DNA of 24,586 nucleotides from Bacteroidota bacterium (GCA_023409675.1 JAEYRC010000199.1:1-24586), one strand, 5' to 3'. Counted from the stretch's first letter, positions 7,000-14,483 are shown. Translations and numbers: made by a program. The notes: generated from the letters alone by a model not told the origin.

Positions 7000-8250
7000 A
7001 TGAATATACCTGCAATCAGAACCTTCCGCACCCATCTTATCTTCCTGTCCGCCTGCTTATGGCTGCTTTGTGCCTGTAATTCCGCGCAAACGCAACAGTC
7101 AGCATCCGATAGCAATGGATCAGCAACTATTCTTACAGGAGCCGATCAGACAGAAGCCTATATGGATCTGTTGAAAGACAAACGGGTGGGTATTTTAGCG
7201 AATCCAACCACGATTATCGGGCGAACACATCTTGTAGACAGCCTGTTGAAACGAAACATCAAAATCCTGAAAGCATTTGGACCCGAACACGGATTTCGGG
7301 GCAATGCCAGTGCAGGTATAGTTGTTGGTGACGAAAAGGATTCCGCTACGGGGATTGATATTATATCATTGTATGGAAAGAAGCGCAAACCATCTGCTGA
7401 AGATCTTTCGGATGTAGACATAATGATCTTTGATATTCAGGATGTGGGCTGCCGTTTCTATACGTATATTAAAGTACTGCGCGACATAATGCAGTCATGC
7501 GCAGACAATAACAAACCCCTGCTTATACTGGATCGTCCTAACCCGAATGGATACCTGATCGATGGACCAATCCTGGATATGAACTATAAATCGGGTATCG
7601 GTCAGTTTCCTATTCCGATTGCGCATGGACTTACTATCGGAGAATTTGCTCAAATGGTTAACGGAGAAGGATGGCTTGAAGGCGATAAAACCTGTGACCT
7701 TACCATAATACCTGTGAAAAACTACAGGCATGATATGGATTACGTGTTGCCTGTTCCCCCTTCTCCCAATTTAAATACGCAACAAAGCATACTCTTATAT
7801 CCGTCGACCTGTTTATTCGAAGGAACACGATTGAATCATGGACGCGGAACAATGTATCCGTTTACCGTATTAGGGAGTCCGCTGTTGAAAGATAAGTATA
7901 GTTTTTCCTATACACCGGTTAGCATTCCGGGTATGAGTGAAACGCCATTGTTTATGAACGAGCTGTGCTATGGATTAGATTTGCGTAATTATGATACGGA
8001 TCAATTGAAGAAAGAAGGTAAAATTAATCTCAGCTGGATGATGGAATTATACCGTGCCTATCCTGAGAAAGACAAATTCTTCGACCGCTCGCTCAGTAAT
8101 CAGATCGGCAATATTGATTTCCTGACCGGCGATGCCAATTTCAAACAGCAAATCAAAGATGGGGTTGCTGAAAGTGAAATCCGGAAAAGCTGGGAGCCCG
8201 GTCTCTCGGCTTATAAAGAGATGCGTAAAAAATATCTCTTATATCCATAA
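7000..8250 (+). CDS. namZ: Exo-beta-N-acetylmuramidase NamZ-like lipoprotein (DUF1343, GH171)
   Basis: This 416-residue protein carries the hallmarks of the DUF1343 family, now known as NamZ / GH171, which removes N-acetylmuramic acid from the non-reducing end of peptidoglycan fragments. Visible conserved blocks are 'KRVGILANPT' (61-70), 'FGPEHGFRG' (93-101), 'DIQDVGCRFYTY' (145-156), 'LDRPNPNG' (177-184), 'PIAHGLTIGE' (about 208) and 'EGTRLNHGRGT' (about 275). The N terminus is a lipoprotein signal ending at LCAC with the acylated cysteine at C26, so the enzyme should be tethered to a membrane facing the periplasm or the outside. The gene stands alone between a weak dyad and a strong hairpin. 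NagZ, amidase or MurNAc-kinase partners are not in the window. The family is certain; the exact substrate is inherited from characterised homologues. Confidence 0.92.
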   Translation: MNIPAIRTFRTHLIFLSACLWLLCACNSAQTQQSASDSNGSATILTGADQTEAYMDLLKDKRVGILANPTTIIGRTHLVDSLLKRNIKILKAFGPEHGFRGNASAGIVVGDEKDSATGIDIISLYGKKRKPSAEDLSDVDIMIFDIQDVGCRFYTYIKVLRDIMQSCADNNKPLLILDRPNPNGYLIDGPILDMNYKSGIGQFPIPIAHGLTIGEFAQMVNGEGWLEGDKTCDLTIIPVKNYRHDMDYVLPVPPSPNLNTQQSILLYPSTCLFEGTRLNHGRGTMYPFTVLGSPLLKDKYSFSYTPVSIPGMSETPLFMNELCYGLDLRNYDTDQLKKEGKINLSWMMELYRAYPEKDKFFDRSLSNQIGNIDFLTGDANFKQQIKDGVAESEIRKSWEPGLSAYKEMRKKYLLYP

Positions 8251-8270
8251 GCTTAGTGCTATAATAATAA

Positions 8271-8307
8271 AAAGCCCTTATCCGGTGATCAACCAGATAA
8301 GGGCTTT
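8271..8307. terminator. Bidirectional rho-independent terminator
   Basis: A perfect 12-bp stem (AAAGCCCTTATC / GATAAGGGCTTT, 13-nt loop) lies between the convergent namZ and small lipoprotein genes. The T-run is good on the minus strand (TTTTTATTATTA) and weak on the plus strand, so it mainly ends the lipoprotein transcript and probably also stops namZ. Confidence 0.85.
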
Positions 8308-8328
8308 AAGTTGTGAAATATCGGAGAA

Positions 8329-8523
8329 TTACTGTCCGCTATGACCAGTGCTGTCGTGCATGATCAGCGAATCATTTCTGATATCCATACTATCGGGTAT
8401 TGCCTGTTCTGGTGGATGAACCCTTGAAGGGTCTTCCAGGTTCTGATCATTATCATAATCATTGGTTCCATCGCCACAGGCAACCATAAATGCCATCCCT
8501 ATTGCTAATAATGCGTATTTCAT
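8329..8523 (-). CDS. Small acidic lipoprotein of unknown function
   Basis: This 64-residue protein has a short lipoprotein signal, MKYALLAIGMAFMVAC, with a lipobox-like MVAC and the acylated cysteine at position 16. The mature part is only about 49 residues, lacks predicted structure, and is rich in Asp, Asn, Pro and Ser (for example 'GTNDYDNDQNLEDPS'). I recognise no domain. Acidic residues right after the cysteine are typical of Bacteroidota lipoproteins exported to the cell surface, so surface exposure is possible but inferred. The gene is followed by a strong terminator, supporting its expression as a single unit. No neighbour suggests a role. Confidence 0.7.
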   Translation of the reverse strand: MKYALLAIGMAFMVACGDGTNDYDNDQNLEDPSRVHPPEQAIPDSMDIRNDSLIMHDSTGHSGQ

Positions 8524-8683
8524 AATAATTGAATTTGGTACAGGGTATTTAATCCAAAATTCCTGCCATCCGACATATTTTGGACATATATTTTTATTTC
8601 ATGCAACGGGGAGGTAATGTTGAGTAATGAATTTCCCGAAATGGTGCGAAAAGGCTATCAATTTCAGCACCAATCAGTGATAG

Positions 8684-8709
8684 ATGCCAGCCTTAACCGG
8701 CATTTTTTA
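8684..8709 (+). terminator. Orphan intrinsic terminator on the plus strand
   Basis: ATGCCAG / CCGGCAT (one G-T pair, 6-nt loop) is followed by TTTTTTATT on the plus strand. No plus-strand gene ends nearby; the flanking genes are both minus strand and the T-run overlaps the stop of the glycosyltransferase gene. It may end a small plus-strand RNA, block antisense transcription, or be chance. Confidence 0.45.
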
Positions 8710-9747
8710 TTCTCGCGTCAGCATAATTTCCTGATCCGTATCCCCGTAAGACATCTGGTGTTTAACCTGATGATTGAATAGATAATGAATACACTCTTCA
8801 ATGCTGCGGGAATAATCCATTTTTACGGGAGTTGCCTCGGCGAGCCAGGAATAGAAAGCAGAATAGAAATCTTTACCAGGTTTGGATATAACGGTAACTC
8901 CAAGAGATGCTAATGCTGCCGCATTGCACCGTTGTTCATATTGGCCGCGAATGGGAATGCACATGAGTTTTTTCCCCAGGTGAAGTGCTTCAGCCGGCGT
9001 TTCAAAACCTCCACCCGTAATCAGTGCTGAACAATTGATCAGGCTGTTATTGAAATAATTTCTGTTTACCGGTAATAAGGTGATATGGCCAAGCGTCCGG
9101 ATCTCAGTAGTCTGAAAGCTGAAAATTTCAAAGGGCACCTCAGGAAACTGCGTAAACAATGAAAGCAATTGAGACTCGCAGTAAGCCGGAAGGTAAACAG
9201 TGATGTACCCGCCATTTCGTGGTTGAGCATCACGAATTTCTTTTTTGATGATGGGGGTATGAATAAATTCATCATATTGTTGAAAGTGTAGTCCAACATA
9301 ACTCGTAGCCGGGGCATAGTTCTTCAGCACAAATTCACCGAGCCTGCTGATTTCCGGTGGCCGGGGTGTCAATGCGGATTGAAAGCTTGCCTGATGTCCG
9401 AAATTTATGGAAGGTATTTTTTTGAGTTTACACGCTGCTGCGGTTATATATTCAAAATCGTTCAGTACCAAATCATACTGCTCTACCGGAAGTTCCCTGA
9501 TTTCCCGACGTAACCTAAGGGGTTCAATAGAGCGGGTGGTTTTATAATAGTCGAGTCCTCCTGAGCAGGTATACTGCAAACTCAGCCCGCTGCTGCGATA
9601 CTTAACGGGAATCTCGAGTTGAAGGCTGTGATTACTGCCGCTTAAAAATAAATCAACTGTTCCATATTCCTTTAACCATGGAATTAACTCCATTGCCCGG
9701 CTGATATGTCCGTTTCCGGTTGCCTGGATAGCATATAATATTTTCAT
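8707..9747 (-). CDS. MurG/UGT-like glycosyltransferase (GT-B fold)
   Basis: Taken from the ATG at 9745-9747 the protein has 346 residues and starts MKILYAIQATGNGHISRAM; an upstream in-frame ATG at 9792 would add 15 residues with three cysteines and no homology-like features, so I prefer the shorter form. The N-terminal 'GNGH' loop and the C-terminal 'ITGGGFETPAEALHLGKK' block with 'PIRGQYEQ' fit GT-B enzymes of the GT28/GT1 type, where the C-terminal half binds the nucleotide-sugar. It has no transmembrane segment and is probably cytosolic or membrane-peripheral, acting on a lipid or envelope acceptor. It follows the LpxH-like phosphatase gene by 10 bp in what looks like one operon, which suggests a shared role in an envelope glycolipid. 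Donor and acceptor cannot be read from the sequence. Confidence 0.82.
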   Translation of the reverse strand: MKILYAIQATGNGHISRAMELIPWLKEYGTVDLFLSGSNHSLQLEIPVKYRSSGLSLQYTCSGGLDYYKTTRSIEPLRLRREIRELPVEQYDLVLNDFEYITAAACKLKKIPSINFGHQASFQSALTPRPPEISRLGEFVLKNYAPATSYVGLHFQQYDEFIHTPIIKKEIRDAQPRNGGYITVYLPAYCESQLLSLFTQFPEVPFEIFSFQTTEIRTLGHITLLPVNRNYFNNSLINCSALITGGGFETPAEALHLGKKLMCIPIRGQYEQRCNAAALASLGVTVISKPGKDFYSAFYSWLAEATPVKMDYSRSIEECIHYLFNHQVKHQMSYGDTDQEIMLTRE

Positions 9748-9757
9748 ATAATAAAAT

Positions 9758-10594
9758 TTATATCCTTTGCAGAGAATGCAGGTACAGGTCAACGGCCTCG
9801 GGCATTACCCGGGCATCGGGCAAAATTTGTTTGACAACCAGTTTCATGGTTTTTTCATTGTATGTATACAGCTGCCAGTTTTTATTATAATATTCCAAAG
9901 CCGTTAAGTGTTCAACCCAGTCACCACAATTCATATACATTACCGAACCCTTGCCATTACTTATTATTCGTTTTTGCGGCTGGTGAATGTGGCCACAGAT
10001 TACATAGTCATATTTCTTTTCAATGGCCAGTTCCGCTGCCATTGTTTCAAAATCATTAATCCGTATTATGGCTTTATTGACCTTCTCCATAACGGATTTA
10101 GATAAGGATAATTTCTCCCTGCCCATTAAGAGCAAAGCCTGATTGATAAGCCGGTTTGCACCTAATAGAAGGGCATATCCGCTACTACCCATTTTGGCCC
10201 AGAACCTGGCGCCTGTTCGGGAAGTATTATCAAAGGCATCGCCGTGGAATATCCAGGTTATTTTTTGATCAATTTCCAATAACAGCTTATCGGTAAGCTG
10301 AAATTTCCCAAGATGCAGATCGCCATATCGTATAAGGTGTTCATCGTGATTTCCCGTTATATAAATTACTCTGACCCCGTTGCTAACCATTGACAGTAAT
10401 TCATTCAATACCGCCATATGCGATGCTGGGAAATATCGTTTGCTGAATTGCCATATATCAATGATATCTCCATTCAGTACAACTAACTGTGGTTCGATAC
10501 TCCTCAGGTAAGTAAGCAGTTCGGTAGCCCGGCACCCATATGTCCCTAAATGGATATCTGAGAGCACAACTACGTCAACCGGTCGTTTGCCCAT
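9758..10594 (-). CDS. LpxH-like metallophosphatase (UDP-2,3-diacylglucosamine diphosphatase family)
   Basis: This 278-residue calcineurin-like phosphoesterase shows every metal-binding motif in order: D13 and H15 in 'LSDIHLG', D43 in 'NGDIID', N82-H83-D84 in 'GNHDE', H117 in 'FHGD', and H202/H204 in 'CGHIHQP'. The architecture matches the LpxH/LpxH2 group that hydrolyses UDP-2,3-diacylglucosamine in lipid A synthesis, and many Bacteroidota genes of this kind are annotated so. A hydrophobic helical insert (about 138-158) would sit at the membrane or bind acyl chains. However, the pairing with a glycosyltransferase instead of other lpx genes leaves room for another pyrophosphate or glycolipid substrate. 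The ATG at 10592-10594 is the natural start, as the first motif follows at residue 12. Confidence 0.87.
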   Translation of the reverse strand: MGKRPVDVVVLSDIHLGTYGCRATELLTYLRSIEPQLVVLNGDIIDIWQFSKRYFPASHMAVLNELLSMVSNGVRVIYITGNHDEHLIRYGDLHLGKFQLTDKLLLEIDQKITWIFHGDAFDNTSRTGARFWAKMGSSGYALLLGANRLINQALLLMGREKLSLSKSVMEKVNKAIIRINDFETMAAELAIEKKYDYVICGHIHQPQKRIISNGKGSVMYMNCGDWVEHLTALEYYNKNWQLYTYNEKTMKLVVKQILPDARVMPEAVDLYLHSLQRI

Positions 10595-11082
10595 TTGAAA
10601 ATAGTGTTGAATAAAGCTAACCCGCGTATATTATGGAATTGTTGTGCAGATATTAACCTACTGTTTCCTTTTTCAATCTGTGGAGTGCCTATGACAATCA
10701 TAACAACTGTTTTAAATCCCTTTAGTTGAAATGGTTTTTAAACCAAAAAATGACGGATAAAAAACAGGAATGTGCTGTTGATGTTAACCGGGCAGAAATG
10801 GTAAGCCGGTGTAGTTTTGATCTGCTGAAACATATCAAGAGGTTGACTGTTCCTGATCATTACCGGTGAGAAAGGGAGCGGCACCAGGCAGAACACCATT
10901 GCTGACCTGACGGGAAAGTTGTATGCTGTATGCTAAAGGTGTGGTGGAGGTGGGGGAGGGAGGGCCCTTGGCCACAGGGTAAACACCATGATTGATCGGT
11001 GATAACACGGCTTCCTACCAGTAAAATACTGCAGGGTTTACGTTTCTTATTGATTCAAACCTTATTTTTTTGCAATTTTTAA
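10595..11082. other. Non-coding stretch, no convincing gene
   Basis: No reading frame here has protein-like properties. It holds a short tandem repeat (GTATGCT twice, 10921-10934), a G-rich tract (10938-10964, runs of 2 to 5 G), and AT-rich ends. The left end must hold the promoter of the LpxH-like gene; TAGCTTTA, one base from TAnnTTTG, lies about 25 bp upstream of that ATG on the minus strand. I see no tRNA, repeat array or transposase remnant. Confidence 0.5.
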
Positions 11083-11463
11083 TCAGCCTTTCAAGGGTAT
11101 TTTGGATGTGCCAAAGCACCAGTAAAGTAATGTACCGGTAAAATATACGGCAAGATCAACCGGATCAGCCGTAAATGCCGGTGAAAACATTGGGAAAAGC
11201 AGTTCCGAAGCCAGGCATATATAAATCGTGCACATTATAAGTTCCAGCATACTCAGCCTGTTTTTAGAATTACTTCCTGAAAGCCAATATCGTTCAGCCT
11301 GCAACAGCGTCAATACAATTGGCATGGCAAGCAGATTATCGAGGTATGCATCCACCAATTCAAGATTGACAAAAAAGACCTTCTGCAGAAGCTGATGGAT
11401 CAAAAACAACATACTGCAGCTGATAAATAATGGTGAAGATATTGTTTGGATAACCTGCTTCAT
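11083..11463 (-). CDS. Four-helix small membrane protein of unknown function
   Basis: The reading frame is open from 11601, but the real start is probably the ATG at 11461-11463, giving 126 residues (MKQVIQTISSPLFISCSMLF...). That ATG overlaps the stop of the upstream small gene as ATGA, a classic coupled arrangement, and the upstream extension is Cys/Ser-rich and unlike protein. Four hydrophobic segments are visible (about 9-27, 43-58, 72-90, 102-117), so it is an integral inner-membrane protein. The segment 'LELVDAYLDNLLAMPIVLTLLQAERYW' (cut here only by motif: YLDNLLAMP and QAERYW) looks conserved in type. Similar Bacteroidota proteins are sometimes labelled 'magnesium citrate secondary transporter', but nothing visible supports a transport role. 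Confidence 0.72.
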   Translation of the reverse strand: MKQVIQTISSPLFISCSMLFLIHQLLQKVFFVNLELVDAYLDNLLAMPIVLTLLQAERYWLSGSNSKNRLSMLELIMCTIYICLASELLFPMFSPAFTADPVDLAVYFTGTLLYWCFGTSKIPLKG

Positions 11464-11693
11464 AACGTTACAAAAAATACCAGTATAAGTATGACAATAA
11501 CTACCGGAGAAACTGCAATCAGTATCAGAACCGCTATTGATTTTAAGAAGGTTTTGAGAATCTGTAGTGGCAGCGCATCGCCGGGAACAGGTTTCAGCCA
11601 TTCTTTCAATACCATTATCTTCCTGATAAGAAACTCTTTTAAACCTTCTTCTTCAGGATCTTTTTCCATTGCTGATTTTTGATTTTCTTCCAT
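11460..11693 (-). CDS. Small single-helix membrane protein, coupled to the next gene
   Basis: This 77-residue protein has a highly charged N-terminal half (MEENQKSAMEKDPEEEGLKE) followed by an amphipathic stretch with 'KPVPGDALPLQILKTFLK' and one strong C-terminal transmembrane helix (about residues 50-76, 'IAVLILIAVSPVVIVILILV'). It ends almost in the membrane, so it is a tail-anchored-like protein with its charged domain probably in the cytosol. Its TGA overlaps the ATG of the 126-residue membrane protein, so the two are made together and likely form a complex. I do not recognise a family. It is divergent from the sulfatase gene with 59 bp between them, where both promoters must lie. Confidence 0.7.
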   Translation of the reverse strand: MEENQKSAMEKDPEEEGLKEFLIRKIMVLKEWLKPVPGDALPLQILKTFLKSIAVLILIAVSPVVIVILILVFFVTL

Positions 11694-11752
11694 ACCCCAT
11701 TTCCACTTTATAGTAACTTCAACCTGAAATTAAAAAAATCACACCGGTCCCG

Positions 11753-13150
11753 ATGATTAAAATATGCTTCCTGTTCATGCTGAACGTTCTGTTTTGGGGC
11801 GAACTAATTGCGCAACAAAAACCAAATGTTATTCTTATCGTTGCAGATGATCTTGGGTATGGGGATATCGGGCCATATGGTCAGCAGAAGATTAAGACAC
11901 CTCACCTGAACCAACTGGCGGCTGGCGGTAAACGGTTTACACGCTTTTACGCCGCATCAACAGTTTGCGCGCCCTCGAGGGCATCGCTAATGAGCGGATT
12001 GCATACCGGTCACACGCCCGTGAGAGGTAATATTGAGATACAGCCTGAAGGTCAATTCCCCATCCCGGATTCTACCCAAACACTTGCTGAAGTATTTAAA
12101 AAAGCCGGTTATAAAACAGGTGCTTTCGGAAAATGGGGTTTGGGATATCCGGGCTCAGCAGGAGATCCGGTTAATCAGGGTTTTGATGTTTTCTATGGAT
12201 ATAACTGTCAGCGCCAGTCGCACAATTATTATCCCACCCATCTATGGCATAATAGACAAAAGCTAATCCTGAATAATACAGTTACACGTCAACAGCAGTA
12301 TGCACCTGATATCATCCAGCAGCAAACCCTTTCTTTTTTGGAGGAGCATAAGCAGCAACCCTTCTTTTTATACCTGCCCTATACCCTGCCACATGCCGGC
12401 TTGCAGGTGGAAAAAGGGGATACCCTGTTTGATCATTATAAAACCATTTTTCAGGAGAAGCCGGTGGAGATCGCTGACAGTTGGAATGGAGAAGGATATC
12501 AGCCCCAGGCTTACCCCCGCGCGGCCTATGCCACGATGGTCACCACATTAGACCGGTATATCGGAGAATTAATAAATAAACTTAAAGAACTCGGAGTTCT
12601 GGAAAACACCCTGATAATCTTCACCAGTGATAATGGACCGCATCGCGAAGGAGGAAATGATCCGGAATTTTTTAACAGCAATGCCGGCTTTAGGGGAATA
12701 AAGCGCGATTTGTATGAAGGAGGCATTCGGGTACCCTTGATCGTTTCATGGCCGGGTAAAGCAGAGGCAGGAACGGTATCGCACCATATCGCAGCAGGCT
12801 ATGATCTGATGGCTACCTTCAGTGAACTGCTTCAGGTGCGTGTGGAAAAGAATGACGGAATTTCTTTTTTACCTGAAATTCTTTCTTCGGGAACACAGGA
12901 AAAACATCCGTTTTTATACTGGGAATTTATTGAACGCGGTGGCTCGCAGGCGGTGCGAATGGGAAACTGGAAGGGGATCCGGCTGAATACGCGGCAGAAC
13001 CGGTATGGTTCCATCCAATTGTATGACTTGTCAAGTGATCCTGCCGAGAATTACGACCTCGGCCATCGTTACCCCTCTATCGTTCGCCAAATTAGCCAGA
13101 TCATGGAAGAGCAGCATATAGAACCTGAAACACAGGGTTTATGGAAATAG
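11753..13150 (+). CDS. Secreted type I sulfatase (arylsulfatase family)
   Basis: This 465-residue protein has a Sec signal peptide (about 1-20, cleaved near 'ELIA-QQKP') and a complete sulfatase domain (PF00884). The formylglycine signature is intact: C72 in 'CAPSRASLMSG' (72-82), where C-x-P-S-R is the cysteine-type substrate of formylglycine-generating enzyme or anSME. Metal and active-site residues are visible: D32-D33 in 'VADDLGYGD', K127 in 'FGKWGLG', a His in 'LPHAG' (about 213) and D293-N294 in 'TSDNGPH'. The C-terminal subdomain includes 'AVRMGNWKGIRL' and 'LYDLSSDPAENYDLG', usual in family S1. It should act in the periplasm, removing sulfate esters from a glycan or small molecule. 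No maturase gene or glycoside hydrolase is adjacent, so the substrate is unknown. Confidence 0.93.
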   Translation: MIKICFLFMLNVLFWGELIAQQKPNVILIVADDLGYGDIGPYGQQKIKTPHLNQLAAGGKRFTRFYAASTVCAPSRASLMSGLHTGHTPVRGNIEIQPEGQFPIPDSTQTLAEVFKKAGYKTGAFGKWGLGYPGSAGDPVNQGFDVFYGYNCQRQSHNYYPTHLWHNRQKLILNNTVTRQQQYAPDIIQQQTLSFLEEHKQQPFFLYLPYTLPHAGLQVEKGDTLFDHYKTIFQEKPVEIADSWNGEGYQPQAYPRAAYATMVTTLDRYIGELINKLKELGVLENTLIIFTSDNGPHREGGNDPEFFNSNAGFRGIKRDLYEGGIRVPLIVSWPGKAEAGTVSHHIAAGYDLMATFSELLQVRVEKNDGISFLPEILSSGTQEKHPFLYWEFIERGGSQAVRMGNWKGIRLNTRQNRYGSIQLYDLSSDPAENYDLGHRYPSIVRQISQIMEEQHIEPETQGLWK

Positions 13151-13201
13151 AGAAGGAGTTTGTGTTTGTGAAAGATAATTTGTTATTGATCACAACATAA
13201 G

Positions 13202-14311
13202 TTATAGAACTGATCTTAGAAAACGGTTTTTTCTTGCCATGTAACTGATGAGCAGTGATAGCCCGATTCCACCGATTGTAACCACTATAAATTTTAAATT
13301 AGGTCCTGCCTTCCAGCCAGTGAGCATCTCTTGAAGAAGAATTATGATAAACAGGTGAAACAGATAAATGCCAAACGTATTTTCAGCAAGAAGTCGTGTA
13401 AAGGTGGTAGTGCGAGTAGTGAAATGACGGAAAAAGCTTAAAAAACTCATACTTATCCCTACACATAACAGCGATTCTGCCAGTGCTCCGGTTAACCAGA
13501 ATTGTTGTATTGATGCGGGCATCCACATAATCAGCAGGTAAGTGCTCAGCGCAAGAATCAGGTAAACTATTCCGCTCTTCAGGCTCAGTTGCTCCATCCA
13601 GCCATTTCGGTTGAATAAAGTGCCAATCAAAAACAGGCTGAAGTATTGTGGAATATGGGCGACTTCCACCGGAATTATCCAGGTTTTCCAAACATCAATA
13701 GGATATTTAAGTCGCACCAATCCGGAAATTAAAGCCAGCACAATGATATATACCGGGATATACCAGAATTTTAAAGGAACAGCGGAATTGGGAACTGCCC
13801 TGAATTTCTTTCTGAATAATAGCAGAAACAGCAGAGAATATACAAGAAGGGATGCCACAAACCACAAATGTCCTACAGCAATAGGAGGTTGATTCAGGTA
13901 AGTATCGAGAAGAAAAGAAAATATGGGCTGATCAGATCCTGAACCAAAATAGTTAAATGGAAGAAATACAAAAATCGTGAAAAACAGTAATGGGATTCCA
14001 AGACGTTTCACCCGGTCAACCAAAAAATCTCCGGACGTTTTTCTCTTAAGGCTATATACCATAAAAAACCCTGAAATAAAAAAGTACAGTCCCATCATGA
14101 AGGATGCATTGATAAAAAAGAAATGCCCCATCCAATCCGCTTTTGGAGCATCACTTACCACCCAAACTCCACCTGTGGGCCCATAGGCCTGGGCTGCATG
14201 ATGAGCCACCACCAGACAGGTGAGACAAACTTTAATTAGATCGATATAGGCAATCCGCTGTCCCTTTCCGGTTTTTGACGGATTAGGTAATACTGAAGTG
14301 GAACTATTCAT
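13202..14311 (-). CDS. Acyltransferase-3 family membrane protein, OpgC/MdoC-like in layout
   Basis: This 369-residue protein belongs to the acyltransferase-3 family (PF01757): about ten transmembrane helices, a 'YIDLIKVCLTCLVVAHHAAQ' start (22-41) with the conserved His-containing stretch, 'GLYFFISGFFMVY' (74-86) followed by a cytosolic 'RVKRLGIPLLFF' (about 99-110), and 'GHLWFVASLLVYSLLF' (about 147-162). Such enzymes O-acylate surface or periplasmic glycans. The order FFISG..., RVxRxGIP, HLWF resembles E. coli MdoC (OpgC), which succinylates periplasmic glucans; this is resemblance of motifs from memory, not a measured match. The gene is convergent with the sulfatase and divergent, across a tRNA, from the glucan-utilisation locus. 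The family is sure; the acceptor is not. Confidence 0.88.
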   Translation of the reverse strand: MNSSTSVLPNPSKTGKGQRIAYIDLIKVCLTCLVVAHHAAQAYGPTGGVWVVSDAPKADWMGHFFFINASFMMGLYFFISGFFMVYSLKRKTSGDFLVDRVKRLGIPLLFFTIFVFLPFNYFGSGSDQPIFSFLLDTYLNQPPIAVGHLWFVASLLVYSLLFLLLFRKKFRAVPNSAVPLKFWYIPVYIIVLALISGLVRLKYPIDVWKTWIIPVEVAHIPQYFSLFLIGTLFNRNGWMEQLSLKSGIVYLILALSTYLLIMWMPASIQQFWLTGALAESLLCVGISMSFLSFFRHFTTRTTTFTRLLAENTFGIYLFHLFIIILLQEMLTGWKAGPNLKFIVVTIGGIGLSLLISYMARKNRFLRSVL

Positions 14312-14362
14312 TCGTGTCGGCTTAGGGGTTATAGGGAGATGTGATCCGGATGAATTTCAGTA

Positions 14363-14392
14363 TGAAAATACAGGAACACAGAAATTTTGCAA
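14363..14392 (-). promoter_or_regulatory. Candidate promoter of the acyltransferase gene
   Basis: On the minus strand TTG (14390-14392) is followed after exactly 19 bp by TATTTTCA (14363-14370), which keeps the TA and two T of the TAnnTTTG element but not its last two bases. It lies 52-81 bp before the start codon. Spacing is right but the -7 match is imperfect. Confidence 0.3.
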
Positions 14393-14449
14393 AGACCTGG
14401 GTGCGGGTAATAGTTGAATTTAAATCCCTGTTGAAAGCTGGCTTAACAT

Positions 14450-14480
14450 AAAAAGCCGGAACGCAATCGCATTCCGGCTG
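14450..14480 (-). terminator. Rho-independent terminator of the tRNA gene
   Basis: AGCCGGAA and TTCCGGCT form a perfect 8-bp stem with a 10-nt loop; read on the minus strand it is followed by TTTTTATG. It starts only 4 bp after the tRNA 3' end, so it closes the tRNA transcript. Confidence 0.85.
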
Positions 14481-14483
14481 TAG

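Noticed and set aside
9748..9792. Fifteen-residue N-terminal extension of the glycosyltransferase
   Set aside because: It overlaps the phosphatase gene by 35 bp and adds 'MTCTCILCKGYKFYY', unlike GT-B N termini, which begin just before the first beta strand as MKILYAI does.
10750..10869. A 39-codon plus-strand frame (MTDKKQECAVDVNRAEMVSR...) in the 488-bp interval
   Set aside because: No ribosome binding site, no recognisable domain or hydrophobic pattern, and two cysteines in a random-looking sequence; likely chance.
11464..11601. N-terminal extension of the 126-residue membrane protein to an ATG at 11601
   Set aside because: It would overlap nearly two thirds of the upstream small gene, is rich in Cys, Ser and Thr, and the ATGA overlap gives a better start.
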